From Sulfuriferula sp047300855 (lineage in GTDB: Bacteria > Pseudomonadota > Gammaproteobacteria > Burkholderiales > Sulfuriferulaceae), in contig NZ_CP170197.1 in assembly GCF_047300855.1 (NCBI RefSeq), forward strand, positions 1,612,001 through 1,676,000: a DNA stretch of 64,000 nucleotides, read 5' to 3'. Below the pieces are notes generated by a model. The model ran no database searches. It saw only the letters and a list, made by a program, of their open reading frames with translations, and was not told the DNA's origin. Below are positions 8,899 through 17,953 of this stretch, piece after piece (the stretch's first letter is position 1; each line of letters begins with the position of its first letter). The position numbers and the translations under genes were made by a program.

Positions 8899-9627
8899 TC
8901 AGTTGCCGTAGAAGTTGACGCTGTATGGCGTATACGGTGTGCCGGTGCCATGGAAGCGATTGCGCACCTCGGCGGCACGCGCATGCACCGCGACCTGCCG
9001 CGCCTGTTCGAGGGCGACGGCGCGGTCTTGCGTGATCTGCAGCTGCTGTGCCTGAATCGCCTGCCGGGCTTGCAAGGCGAGTAACTGGTTCGTCGCCTGC
9101 GTGGCTTGCAAAGCACCGACCGCCGACTGGCTACTGTTCACGAGGTCGCTCAAGGTTTGCTCGTCGGAAGTGAAGTTCTGCACCGACTGCGACTGCACCT
9201 CGGCTGCGGTGCGCAGTGCCTCCAGTGAGTTCTGCCAACGCTGGCTGGCGTCGAGCGCCATCTGGTTTGCCGGGGTCGAGGAGGTGTAGGCAGCGGGATA
9301 GAGCTGCGCGAACTGGGTCTCCATCTGCGTCAGATTCAATGATAGCCCCTGCGCCTGCTGCAGCAGCTGGTTCGTCGTGGACAGCGCAGATTGCAGTTGA
9401 TTGAGCGCGCTGAAGGGGAGACTGGTCAGGTTCTTCGCCTGGTTCGTCAGCATCTGCGCTTCGTTCTGGAGTTGCCTGATCTGGTTATTGATCTGCTCCA
9501 GAGCACGGGCAGCCGTCAGGATGTTCTGAATCAAGTTGGCCGGATCGATGACCACCACCGTCGCCTGTACCGAGGGCATTACGGTCATGAGTACGGCAGC
9601 GGCGATGGCAAGCACAATTTTTTTCAT
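8899..9627 (-). CDS. trbJ: TrbJ, VirB5-like pilus-associated protein
   Basis: A 242-residue protein with a Sec signal peptide (MKKIVLAIAAAVLMTVMPS, cleavage near VQA at ~22) and a long helical, Gln-rich body with coiled-coil heptads (residues 35-75 and 130-215). The C-terminus FHGTGTPYTPYSVNFYGN is typical of TrbJ. VirB5-like proteins sit at the pilus tip and help in cell contact. Its start overlaps the trbE stop by 4 bases. Confidence 0.92.
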   Translation of the reverse strand: MKKIVLAIAAAVLMTVMPSVQATVVVIDPANLIQNILTAARALEQINNQIRQLQNEAQMLTNQAKNLTSLPFSALNQLQSALSTTNQLLQQAQGLSLNLTQMETQFAQLYPAAYTSSTPANQMALDASQRWQNSLEALRTAAEVQSQSVQNFTSDEQTLSDLVNSSQSAVGALQATQATNQLLALQARQAIQAQQLQITQDRAVALEQARQVAVHARAAEVRNRFHGTGTPYTPYSVNFYGN

Positions 9628-12062
9628 GGTTGCTTCTCCTGGGGTGTGAAGGGGAATGACGGATGAGAGGGGATCAGGTCTGCGGCCCAGTCGAGGCCGC
9701 GATGGCGCAGCCAGGCGGCTGCGAAGTCCGCTGGCGGCACCGACGCGGAAACGGTGTCGATAGCGCGTTGGTCTTCGGGCTTGGCTGCACCGGCAAATGC
9801 CAGCGCCACTGGACCAAGTCCCAGATCGAAGACCCGATTGCCGAGCCGCGACTGGTAGTAGTACTCGCGCTTGGGCTGTGCGGTCGCCACGATCTCAATT
9901 TGCCGCGCATTGAGACCGAAGCCTTCGTAGATGACGCGAATCTGCGGTTCGGTCGCCTGCGGGTTGGGCAGGAAGATACGGTTCACGCAGCTCTCGATGA
10001 TGGCTGGCGCAATACTGGAATCTTTGATGTCCGCCAGCGACTGTGTGGCGAAGATGACAGAGACATTCTTCTTGCGCAGCGTCTTCAACCATTGGCGGAT
10101 GCGCGCGGAGAACACAGGGTCGTCGAGGAACAGCCAGGCCTCATCGAGGATCAACAGCGTCGGGGCACCGTCGAGGCGTTCTTCGAAGCGCGCGAACAGG
10201 TAGCGCAGTACCGCCAGCGCCGCCGCCTTGCTGTGCATCAGCTCTTCCATCTCGAACGCTTGCACGTCGGCGAAACCGAGTCGGTCATGGTCGGCATCAA
10301 GCAGCTTGCCGTGTGCGCCGCCCAGCACATAGGGTTGCAGGGCTTGCCGCAGCGAATTCGATTGCAGCAGCACCGACAAGCCAGTCAGGGTGCGCTGATC
10401 GAGCGGCGCGCTGGCCAAGCTGTTCAGCGCCGACCACACGGACTCCTTCTCGACCGGCCCGACGGCCACGCCTTCGTGAATCAAGCGGCCTTCAACCCAC
10501 TCGGCCGCCCAGGCGCGATAGCCGTCCTGATCGATGCGTGCCAGCGGCTGGAAGGCGATGGCACCCTCTGCGCCCAGGTCGTAGTGTTCGCCGCCCAACC
10601 CGAGTACCGTGGCGCGAATGGAGCGCCCCATGTCGAAGGCGAAGATACGCGATCCGGCATAGCGGCGGAACTGCAATGCCAGCGTCGCGAGCAGCACCGA
10701 CTTGCCCATGCCGATGGGACCGACTACCAGCGTGTTGCCCACGTCGCCGATGTGCGTGACCAGCCGGAACGGCGTCGCGCCATCGGTGCGGGTCACGATC
10801 AGCGGTGGGCCATCGAGATGCGCATTGCGCTCTTGCCCAGCCCACACTGCAGACACCGGCATCATGTGCGCGAGGTTCAGTGTCGAGACAATGGGCTGGC
10901 GCACGTTGGCATAGGCGTGCCCCGGAATCGACGACAACCAGGCATCGACCGCGTTCAAGGTCTCCGGAATGGTGATGAAGCCCCGGCCCTGAATGGTTCG
11001 CTCCACTGCGCGCAGCTTCTCGTCAGCGGCCGTCGCATCGGTATCGAGCACTGTCACGGTGGCCGTGACGTAGCCGAAGGACACCTGGTCGCTGCCCAGC
11101 TCCTGCAATGCTGCATCGGCATCCGCTGCCTTGTTGGAGGCGTCCGAATCCATCAGCGGGCTTTCATGCTGAAAGATGGTTTCGCGCAGCAACGCGACGA
11201 TGTTCTTGCGCTTGGCGAACCACTGGCGGCGCAGCCGCGTCAGTTCCTTCTCCGCCTCGGCCTTGTCCAGGCACAAGAAGCGGGTGCTCCAGCGGTAGGC
11301 AAAACCCAGGCGATTGAGGTCGTCGAGCAGGCCAGGCCAGGTCGAGGTCGGGAAACCGCGCACCGACGCCACGCGCAGGTGCTGGCTTCCGAGCATCGGT
11401 GCAAGGCCGCCCGTCAGCGGTTCGTCGGCCAGCAGCGCATCCAGGTGCATCGGTACTTCGGGCACGGCCACCGAATGCCGGCGCGTGGACACGCAGGCAT
11501 GCAGGTAGGTCAAGGTCTGACCATCGTCGAGCCAGGCGATCTCCGGCATGACCCCTTCGAGCAAACCGAAGAAACGTTCGGTCTCCGACACGAAGCCCTC
11601 CAGCCGCTCGCGCCAATCCACGCCTTCGACCTTTGTGTTCTCATAGAGCAGCTTGGCGGCGCGCGCCATCGATTCCTCGGGCGACAGGTACAGCAGCGTC
11701 AAGTGGTACGCGCTCTCGAAGTGGCTATCGGCTTCCTCAAAAACGGCGCGGCGCTCTTCATCGACCAGCCAGGACAGCGGCTCGGGAAATACCGATTCTG
11801 GGTAGTCCGCCGCCTCGCGCCGTTCGGCCTCCACGAACAGCGCCCAGCCGGAACCGAGCCGACGCAGCGCGTTATTCAAGCGCGCGGATGTTGCGATCAG
11901 TTCGCCCTGCGTCGCGCTGTCCAGGTCCGGCCCGCGAAACCGCGCCGTGCGCTGGAACGAGCCGTCCTTGTTGAGTACGACACCCGGCGCGACCAGCCCA
12001 GCCCAGGGCAACCAGTCTGCCAGCAGGGCGGGGCGTTTGCAGTATTCGGCGAGGTGCATCAT
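9624..12062 (-). CDS. trbE: TrbE, VirB4-like conjugation ATPase
   Basis: 812 residues from the ATG at 12062 (MMHLAEYCKRP); further in-frame upstream sequence belongs to trbD in another frame. The Walker A motif is GPIGMGKSVLL in the C-terminal half, Walker B is LLILDEAWLFLDD and the downstream FATQSLADI segment is present. The N-terminal half is the VirB4 membrane-binding domain. It powers pilus biogenesis and substrate passage. It starts 10 bp after the trbD stop. Confidence 0.96.
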   Translation of the reverse strand: MMHLAEYCKRPALLADWLPWAGLVAPGVVLNKDGSFQRTARFRGPDLDSATQGELIATSARLNNALRRLGSGWALFVEAERREAADYPESVFPEPLSWLVDEERRAVFEEADSHFESAYHLTLLYLSPEESMARAAKLLYENTKVEGVDWRERLEGFVSETERFFGLLEGVMPEIAWLDDGQTLTYLHACVSTRRHSVAVPEVPMHLDALLADEPLTGGLAPMLGSQHLRVASVRGFPTSTWPGLLDDLNRLGFAYRWSTRFLCLDKAEAEKELTRLRRQWFAKRKNIVALLRETIFQHESPLMDSDASNKAADADAALQELGSDQVSFGYVTATVTVLDTDATAADEKLRAVERTIQGRGFITIPETLNAVDAWLSSIPGHAYANVRQPIVSTLNLAHMMPVSAVWAGQERNAHLDGPPLIVTRTDGATPFRLVTHIGDVGNTLVVGPIGMGKSVLLATLALQFRRYAGSRIFAFDMGRSIRATVLGLGGEHYDLGAEGAIAFQPLARIDQDGYRAWAAEWVEGRLIHEGVAVGPVEKESVWSALNSLASAPLDQRTLTGLSVLLQSNSLRQALQPYVLGGAHGKLLDADHDRLGFADVQAFEMEELMHSKAAALAVLRYLFARFEERLDGAPTLLILDEAWLFLDDPVFSARIRQWLKTLRKKNVSVIFATQSLADIKDSSIAPAIIESCVNRIFLPNPQATEPQIRVIYEGFGLNARQIEIVATAQPKREYYYQSRLGNRVFDLGLGPVALAFAGAAKPEDQRAIDTVSASVPPADFAAAWLRHRGLDWAADLIPSHPSFPFTPQEKQP

Positions 12063-12072
12063 GGTCTTTGCC

Positions 12073-12345
12073 TCAAACGTCCAACAGCGTGCGGTGCTTG
12101 ATGTGTCGAGCGAAAACCGCCATGAACTGCGCATCCAGGCGCGCGCCCCACACGGCCAACGAGTGCCCGACGATCCACAGCGCAAGACCGGGGAGCCAGA
12201 GTTGCAACCCGATACCGACCGCGGCGGCCAGCGTGCCGTTGGCAATCGCCACCGTGCGCGGCGCCCCACCCAGTAAAATAGGTTCGGTCAACGAACGGTG
12301 CAGCGGCACTTCAAAGCCCGGTGCGTCAGCAGGGAGCGCGTTCAT
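12073..12345 (-). CDS. trbD: TrbD, VirB3-like membrane protein
   Basis: A 90-residue protein from the ATG at 12345, matching usual TrbD size. It begins MNALPADAPGFEVPLHRSLT; the EVPLHRSLTEPILLGGAPR motif is typical of TrbD/VirB3, and residues ~31-65 form a pair of hydrophobic helices. It couples TrbE to the inner-membrane complex. The start overlaps the trbC stop by 4 bases. Confidence 0.92.
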   Translation of the reverse strand: MNALPADAPGFEVPLHRSLTEPILLGGAPRTVAIANGTLAAAVGIGLQLWLPGLALWIVGHSLAVWGARLDAQFMAVFARHIKHRTLLDV

Positions 12346-12674
12346 GCGATCACCGCTCCACCGGCAAAGCTGAAGAAGGTCAGGAAGAACGAGGACGCGG
12401 CAAACGCGATCGACAGGCCGAACACGATCTGCACCAGCTTGCGGAAGCCGCCGCTGGTGTCGCCGAAGGCTAACGTCAGTCCGGTGGTAATGATGATGAT
12501 CACCGCGATGATGCGGGCCACCGGCCCCTGGATCGAGTCCAGCACGGATTGCAGCGGTGCCTCCCACGGCATGTTCGACCCCGCCGCATGCGCGGGAATG
12601 GCAATGGCCAGCAGCAGCGCAGTAAGGGCCACGAACTGCAAAGCAGGTTTTACGGAAATGCGTGAAGTCGTCAT
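12342..12674 (-). CDS. trbC: TrbC, VirB2-like pilin precursor
   Basis: A 110-residue protein with a signal peptide (residues 10-30, ALTALLLAIAIPAHA) and a mature part of two hydrophobic helices (IIAVIIIITTGLTLAF and SIAFAASSFFLTFFSFAGG). This is the layout of conjugative pilins, which in IncP are cyclised by the peptidase TraF (found here at 29593). It overlaps trbB and trbD by 4 bases. Confidence 0.92.
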   Translation of the reverse strand: MTTSRISVKPALQFVALTALLLAIAIPAHAAGSNMPWEAPLQSVLDSIQGPVARIIAVIIIITTGLTLAFGDTSGGFRKLVQIVFGLSIAFAASSFFLTFFSFAGGAVIA

Positions 12675-13687
12675 GACGGTTCTCCTGGAGTTGATGAAAG
12701 TGAGGGGAAGGAAGGCATCAGCTCCGTGCTAAGCCGGTAGCCGTGGCTGTCGAAGCCAGTGACGCGGGCGATTTCCTGCACACGGCGCGCATGGCCGCGA
12801 CCGGCGATGTAGACGATGACGTTGACCGCCTCAGCGATCAGGGCGCGCGGTGGGGTCACGGCGACTTCGAGGATCAGTTGTTCCAGTCGCAGCAACGCGC
12901 CCACAGCGGAACCGGCATGGACGGTGGCGATGCCGCCCGGATGGCCGGTGCCCCAGGCCTTGAGCAAGTCCAGCGCTTCGGCACCGCGCACTTCACCCAC
13001 GACGATGCGATCTGGTCGCAGCCGCAGGGTCGAGCGCACCAGCTCGGTCATGGTCACGACGCCGGCACGGGTGCGCAGCGGTACGTGGTCGCGTGCCGTG
13101 CATTGCAGCTCCACTGTGTCTTCGAGCACGATCACGCGGTCGCCGGTGGCGGCGATCTCGTCGAGCAGGGCATTGACCAGCGTGGTCTTGCCAGTGCTGG
13201 TACCACCCGCGATCAGGATGTTCTGGCGTTCGCGTACCGCGTCGCGCAAGAAGCTCGCCTGAGCCTCGGTCAGGATGCCATCGGCCACGTAAGCGTCGAG
13301 CCGGATCAGACCGACCGCGCGCTTGCGCAGCGCGAAGACCGGTCCCGGCGTCACGGGTGGTAACGCGCCTTCGAAACGTTCACCCGTTTCGGGCAGTTCG
13401 GCGGATAGCAGCGGCTTGCCCGCATGCACTTCGGCGCGCACATGGGCGGCGACCAGCCGGATGATGCGTTCGCCATCGGCGGGCGTGAGACTGACGCCCA
13501 GCGGCTCGCGCCCACTGCTCAGTCGATCGATCCACAGCGAACCGTTGGGGTTGAGCATGACTTCCACCACGTCGGGGTCGTTCAAGGCCTTGGCGATGTC
13601 CGGTCCCATCGCCGTGCGCAGCATGCGCACGCGACGTTCCAGTGCCAGCGAGGCTGACAAGCCCTGATCGCGCGGCGGGTTGCTCAT
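12671..13687 (-). CDS. trbB: TrbB, VirB11-like traffic ATPase
   Basis: A 338-residue protein with Walker A GGTSTGKTTLVNALL at ~161-175, the Asp box VIVLEDTVELQ, Walker B LRPDRIVVGEVRG and the His box TGHPGGIATVHAG. These define hexameric VirB11-type ATPases that work at the base of the channel in pilus assembly and DNA transfer. It opens the trb operon proper and overlaps the ribbon-helix-helix gene upstream by 4 bases. Confidence 0.95.
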   Translation of the reverse strand: MSNPPRDQGLSASLALERRVRMLRTAMGPDIAKALNDPDVVEVMLNPNGSLWIDRLSSGREPLGVSLTPADGERIIRLVAAHVRAEVHAGKPLLSAELPETGERFEGALPPVTPGPVFALRKRAVGLIRLDAYVADGILTEAQASFLRDAVRERQNILIAGGTSTGKTTLVNALLDEIAATGDRVIVLEDTVELQCTARDHVPLRTRAGVVTMTELVRSTLRLRPDRIVVGEVRGAEALDLLKAWGTGHPGGIATVHAGSAVGALLRLEQLILEVAVTPPRALIAEAVNVIVYIAGRGHARRVQEIARVTGFDSHGYRLSTELMPSFPSLSSTPGEPS

Positions 13688-14169
13688 GACGGTGCGCCTC
13701 CAGCTTCGTCGGCAGGCGCTGCGGCGCGAACGATATCCTGCTGGCCGAAGAATTGGTTGGGGTCGGGCTGGATTTCTTCGACCACGTCCTTGACCAGGCT
13801 GCGCCCGCGCAACAGATGCCGACCGAGCTGTTCGATAAACTGCTCGAAGCGTGCGCGGCCCTGAGCGCGTGCCGCTTCCTGATGCGCTTCCGGCACCGGG
13901 GTGCTGACGGTCAGGAAGTAGCGCACGTAGAGCGCCAGCGTCTCGATCAGGATGTTCTGATCCCGCTCCAGCTTGTCGAGTTGGCGGGATAGCCGATCCA
14001 ACCGCTTGGCGATGGCGGCTTCGCGCTGGTCGCCGGAGTCGGGTGACAGGAACGAAGCCAGCGCGGCGGCGATGATGGAGGACTTGGACAAGCCCTTCAT
14101 GGCCGCCAGCTCTTCAAGCCGCTTGGCATGCTCGTGCTCGATGAAAAGGTTCAGGCGTGTGCGTTTCAT
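13684..14169 (-). CDS. Ribbon-helix-helix (CopG-type) conjugation regulator
   Basis: A 161-residue protein that starts MKRTRLNLFIEHEHAKRLEE and continues with a GLSKSSIIAAAL helix, a CopG/MetJ-type ribbon-helix-helix in the first 45 residues. A coiled-coil segment follows (residues 55-80). It is wedged between traG and trbB, overlapping both by 4 bases. Small RHH proteins in this slot are common in Tn4371-like ICEs and probably regulate the tra-trb operon or act at oriT. The exact role is not known. Confidence 0.8.
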   Translation of the reverse strand: MKRTRLNLFIEHEHAKRLEELAAMKGLSKSSIIAAALASFLSPDSGDQREAAIAKRLDRLSRQLDKLERDQNILIETLALYVRYFLTVSTPVPEAHQEAARAQGRARFEQFIEQLGRHLLRGRSLVKDVVEEIQPDPNQFFGQQDIVRAAAPADEAGGAPS

Positions 14170-16157
14170 AGGGATATCCCGTCATCAGGGTCGAGAGCGG
14201 CCAGCCGCGCCGTGCGTTGCAGGCGCGGATCGAGCTGGGCGGGCAAGGGCAGCGGCAGGTCGTCGTCATCGAACAGCCCCAGGTCATCCACCGCGTGTTC
14301 GGGCTCTGGCGTGAACACGACTTCGGCCAGTTCTGGCTGCTGCTGGTGGCCACCGTCGTCGATAGACTCCCCGTGTGCGGGGAGGACCAAGCCGAGAATC
14401 GGCGCGGCGGGTATCGCCAGTCCGGTCCAATCGTCCGGCCGCAATGGCGGTGCATCGGCGTAGTGCCCGAGTTGCAATGGCGGCGGCGCCTGCATGCGTG
14501 TCTTGAAATTCGCATCCAGGTAGTAGCGAATTTTTTGCGCCTTGATCGGTGGATGACCGGACACCATCACCACCTCGTCATCGGGCGGCAACTGCATCAC
14601 TTCGCCGGGTGTCAGCAGCGGTCGTGCGGTCTCTTGGCGCGACACCATCAAGTGACCGAGCCACGGCGCCAGCCGGTGACCCGCGTAGTTGCGTTGCGCG
14701 CGCAGTTCGGTCGCGGTGCCCAATGCTTCGGAAATGCGCTTGGCGGTGCGCTCGTCGTTCGTTGCAAACGCGATGCGCACATGACAGTTGTCGAGGATCG
14801 AATGGTTTTGGCCGTAGGCCTTGTCGATCTGGTTCAGCGACTGTGCGATCAAAAAGGCGCGCAGTCCGTAACCCGCCATGAAGGCCAGCGCGCTCTCGAA
14901 GAAGTCGAGCCGACCCAGTGCCGGGAACTCGTCGAGCATCAGCAGTAGCTTGTGGCGACGGGCAATGCCGTCCGAACCATCGAGTGACTCGGTCAGGCGT
15001 CGGCCGATCTGGTTGAGAATCAGGCGGATCAACGGCTTGGTACGGCTGATGTCCGAGGGCGGTACCACCAGGTACAGCGACACCGGGTGATCGGCATCAA
15101 TCAAGTCGGCGATACGCCAGTCGCAGCGTGAGGTGACTTCGGCCACGGTGGGATCGCGGTACAGGCCCAAGAAACTCATTGCGGTGGACAGCACACCGGA
15201 TCGCTCGTTGTCGCTCTTGTTCAGCACCTCGCGCGCCGCCGATGCGACAACCGGGTGCGTTGTTTCGCCCAGGTGTCGTGTCGTCATCATCCGGTGCAGC
15301 GTCACCTCGAACGGGCAGGCCGGATCGGACAGAAAATTGGCGACGCCGCGCAGCGTTTTGTCTTCGCTGGCGTAGAGCACATGCAGGATCGCGCCGACCA
15401 GCAGTGCGTGCGAAGTTTTCTCCCAATGATTGCGCCGCTCTAGCGCGCCTTCGGGATCGACCAGGATGTCGGCGATGTTTTGCACGTCGCGCACCTCGTG
15501 CATGCCGCGCCGCACTTCAAGTAATGGGTTGTATGCAGCCGAGCGTGCATCGGTCGGGTTGAATAGCAGGCAGTGTGAGAAGCGCGCGCGCCAACCGGCG
15601 GTCAAGGTCCAGTTCTCGCCCTTGATGTCGTGGATGACGGCGGAGCCGGGCCACGAAAGTAGCGTTGGCACCACCATGCCGACACCCTTACCGGAGCGAG
15701 TTGGCGCGAAGGCCATCACATGCTCGGGACCTTCGTGGCGAAGGTAATCGCCATCTTTGCGGCCCAGGAAAACGCCGGCAGGGCCGGTCAGCCCGGAACT
15801 GCGGATTTCAGCGGGTAGTGCCCAGCGCGCCGAGCCGTAGGTCGTGACCAGCTTGGATTGCCGCGCACGCCACACAGACATCGCAATAGCGACAAAGGCA
15901 CCGGCGAAACCGCTGCATGCCGCGATAGCACCACCACGCAGGAAAATGTCGGGCGCATAGGCATCGTAGAAGTACCACCACTCGAACAGCCGCCACGGGT
16001 GATAGATCGGCGTTCCCAGCAAGTCAAACCACGGCGTACCCAGGCGTAGCTGGTAGCCCAGTTGTGCTGCGGTCCATTGGGTGGCACCCCATGTTCCCGT
16101 GATCACGATCCCGAACACCGCCAGGATCTGACCGAATAGCACACTGGTTCCCTGCAT
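14166..16157 (-). CDS. traG: TraG, VirD4-like type IV coupling protein
   Basis: 663 residues from the ATG at 16157, which follows a strong GGAGGT site; an upstream in-frame start at 16187 is weaker. Two transmembrane helices lie at ~10-30 and ~75-95, then Walker A PTRSGKGVGMVVP and Walker B KLLLMLDEFPALGRLD, with the IAQSLNQIDKAYG motif. It docks the relaxase-DNA complex at the channel and pumps DNA. It heads the transfer operon that runs into trbB-trbI. Confidence 0.96.
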   Translation of the reverse strand: MQGTSVLFGQILAVFGIVITGTWGATQWTAAQLGYQLRLGTPWFDLLGTPIYHPWRLFEWWYFYDAYAPDIFLRGGAIAACSGFAGAFVAIAMSVWRARQSKLVTTYGSARWALPAEIRSSGLTGPAGVFLGRKDGDYLRHEGPEHVMAFAPTRSGKGVGMVVPTLLSWPGSAVIHDIKGENWTLTAGWRARFSHCLLFNPTDARSAAYNPLLEVRRGMHEVRDVQNIADILVDPEGALERRNHWEKTSHALLVGAILHVLYASEDKTLRGVANFLSDPACPFEVTLHRMMTTRHLGETTHPVVASAAREVLNKSDNERSGVLSTAMSFLGLYRDPTVAEVTSRCDWRIADLIDADHPVSLYLVVPPSDISRTKPLIRLILNQIGRRLTESLDGSDGIARRHKLLLMLDEFPALGRLDFFESALAFMAGYGLRAFLIAQSLNQIDKAYGQNHSILDNCHVRIAFATNDERTAKRISEALGTATELRAQRNYAGHRLAPWLGHLMVSRQETARPLLTPGEVMQLPPDDEVVMVSGHPPIKAQKIRYYLDANFKTRMQAPPPLQLGHYADAPPLRPDDWTGLAIPAAPILGLVLPAHGESIDDGGHQQQPELAEVVFTPEPEHAVDDLGLFDDDDLPLPLPAQLDPRLQRTARLAALDPDDGISL

Positions 16158-16450
16158 CTCGACCTCCTGAATTTCGCTCCTGCACAAAGTGCGGACAACG
16201 ATGTGCCGCAGGTGCGAGAGTGAGGGGCGATTCAGGGTCGGTCAAAGACCGTTATCGGGATACCGGAGACGAAGAAAACAAGAGTTCTAGCTGGGGAAAA
16301 GGAGAGCGCATCGCTGCAAACGACTGCGCATTTTGGCGTGTATCGCGATTTGCCGAAAAATTATCGACGGATGCCGGTCAGCAGGCGCATTCCGCCGCAT
16401 ATACGACCAAAGCCATCCGGTCGTTGTGTGGTGTTCCGATGTCGAGGCGA

Positions 16451-16696
16451 TCAGTTCTTTGGCGCGGGCTGCGGTGTGTATTTGCTTTTGCCGTCGCCCA
16501 TGAAGCGTCGGCGGCGTGCTTCGCTCGCCGCGTTGCAGAGGGCATCGCCCATCTTCGCGTGGTCTTCCCTGCACAGGCGTTCCACTTCCTTGAGCCGTTC
16601 GGGATTGGCGACCAGTGATTCGACGGTGTCCGTCGGTGCGGGCTTTTCGCAGGCGGTCAGAGCCAAGACCAATAGCAGCAAGCAGGTTTTCTTCAT
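16451..16696 (-). CDS. EexN-family entry-exclusion lipoprotein, second copy
   Basis: An 81-residue protein starting MKKTCLLLLVLALTACEKPA with lipobox LTAC (Cys16). The conserved block is TDTVESLVANPERLKEV, then KMGDALCNAASEARRRRFMG. It is clearly paralogous to the protein at 8625-8888. It lies between traR and traG on the same strand. A stretch of its 5' half (90 bp) is also found at 21807-21896 fused to relaxase sequence. Exclusion of related elements is the family role. Confidence 0.82.
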   Translation of the reverse strand: MKKTCLLLLVLALTACEKPAPTDTVESLVANPERLKEVERLCREDHAKMGDALCNAASEARRRRFMGDGKSKYTPQPAPKN

Positions 16697-16733
16697 GTCG
16701 TTTCCTTTTGATGTGGGCGTGCAAGCATCTATC

Positions 16734-17639
16734 TCATGTCCCCGCACGTGAATTCGAGTTCTCTGCGGCAACCACTCGGGCGACGAAACGGCTCAATGGT
16801 TCGGATGGTTCCGCGTTGGGTCGTAGCAAGTAGGTGGTCAGCATGATGGGACGCCCCGCCAGCGGGCGAGCCACGACTTCCGGGTGGCGGCAGATCATCA
16901 TGTGGGATTCGTTGGCAAAGCTGAGTCCGTAGCCAGCGGCCACCAGCGTCATCATCAGGTCGAAGGTCGCCGCATGTTCGGCCACGACAGGTTCCGCATC
17001 GACGGTGCGCAAGATGCGCTCGATTTGTCGGTAGCAGCCTTCGCAAATCTCCGGGTGGCACAGCACCAGCGGGTAGCGGATCAATTCCGCCAATGGAATA
17101 CGTTTGTGCGCCAGCAGCGGATGACGCGCCGGAACGGCGATCACCAGTGGGTCGTTCCACACGGTCTGAGTGACGATGCCTTCGCCGACCTCGCCCGCAT
17201 GGGCGAATCCAGCGTCATACATGCCGCCGCGCAGGCCTTTCGCCTGCTCCGCCAAGGGAACCTCGAAAAGGCGGATTTCGACATCGGGTTCCTCTTCTCG
17301 ACATTGCGCTAGCAACGCGGCAAGCCATGGCTGGGCGATACCGTCGGATAGCGCAATGCGCAGCGTGCCGCGATAGCCGGTGGCGGCGGCTTTAGTGCTG
17401 GCCACGGCCTGTTCCAACGTGGACAGCACGCGGTGAGCTTCGTCCAGGAATACTTGTCCGGCCCAAGTCAGGCGAGTGCTGCGCGTGGTTCGCTCGAACA
17501 ACTGCACGCCCAAGTCATACTCCAGGTCCTTGATCGCTCGGGACAGCGGCGACTGCTCGATATGCAGGCGCTCGGCTGCGCGCGCGAAGTGCAACTCTTC
17601 GGCTACGGCAATGAAATAGCGCAAATGGCGGATCTCCAT
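16734..17639 (-). CDS. traR: LysR-type regulator, traR of Tn4371-type ICEs
   Basis: A 301-residue protein of normal LysR length. The N-terminal winged HTH (MEIRHLRYFIAVAEELHF, AAERLHIEQSPLSRAIKDLE) is followed by an effector-binding domain. A LysR gene next to traG is a hallmark of the Tn4371 ICE family, where it is called traR and is presumed to control transfer; that role is not seen in the sequence. Two relatives lie at 21940-22845 (intact) and 24635-25114 (broken), both next to cargo genes. The cargo region begins just upstream of its start. Confidence 0.85.
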   Translation of the reverse strand: MEIRHLRYFIAVAEELHFARAAERLHIEQSPLSRAIKDLEYDLGVQLFERTTRSTRLTWAGQVFLDEAHRVLSTLEQAVASTKAAATGYRGTLRIALSDGIAQPWLAALLAQCREEEPDVEIRLFEVPLAEQAKGLRGGMYDAGFAHAGEVGEGIVTQTVWNDPLVIAVPARHPLLAHKRIPLAELIRYPLVLCHPEICEGCYRQIERILRTVDAEPVVAEHAATFDLMMTLVAAGYGLSFANESHMMICRHPEVVARPLAGRPIMLTTYLLRPNAEPSEPLSRFVARVVAAENSNSRAGT

Positions 17640-17953
17640 ACTGTGTCTGTACGGCGCGTCGAATCTTCACGCGGCCGATTCCCTCCGTTTTCGCAATGGC
17701 CACGGAATCGTGAGCCCAAGTAACGCGATGACTCCGGTAGCAACGTTGCCTTCAAGATGGATACGACGCTGTTGACTACGAGCGCCGCTTCCCCAATCAG
17801 GCGCCGGCACCGATGCCAATGTTGAATTCCGCAACGTACAGGGATGACGCCGTATCAGCTTGCTCAGGATCTAGTTCGAAGGTCATCACAAAACGGTCCA
17901 ATTTAAGTCGTCGGTATTGCTTCCCGCACGCCACGAGTACGTCACTGTGATGG
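17640..17953. other. Junction between traR and first cargo module
   Basis: No recognisable gene. Only a short minus-strand frame (17797-18015) runs in from the cargo side. This is the left edge of the cargo hotspot. Confidence 0.4.

Noticed and set aside
9663..12101. 812-codon plus-strand frame opposite trbE
   Set aside because: It is an antisense shadow of trbE, with no recognisable motif and poor composition; trbE has complete ATPase motifs and operon context.
12743..13363. 206-codon plus-strand frame opposite trbB
   Set aside because: Antisense shadow of trbB; trbB has all VirB11 motifs.
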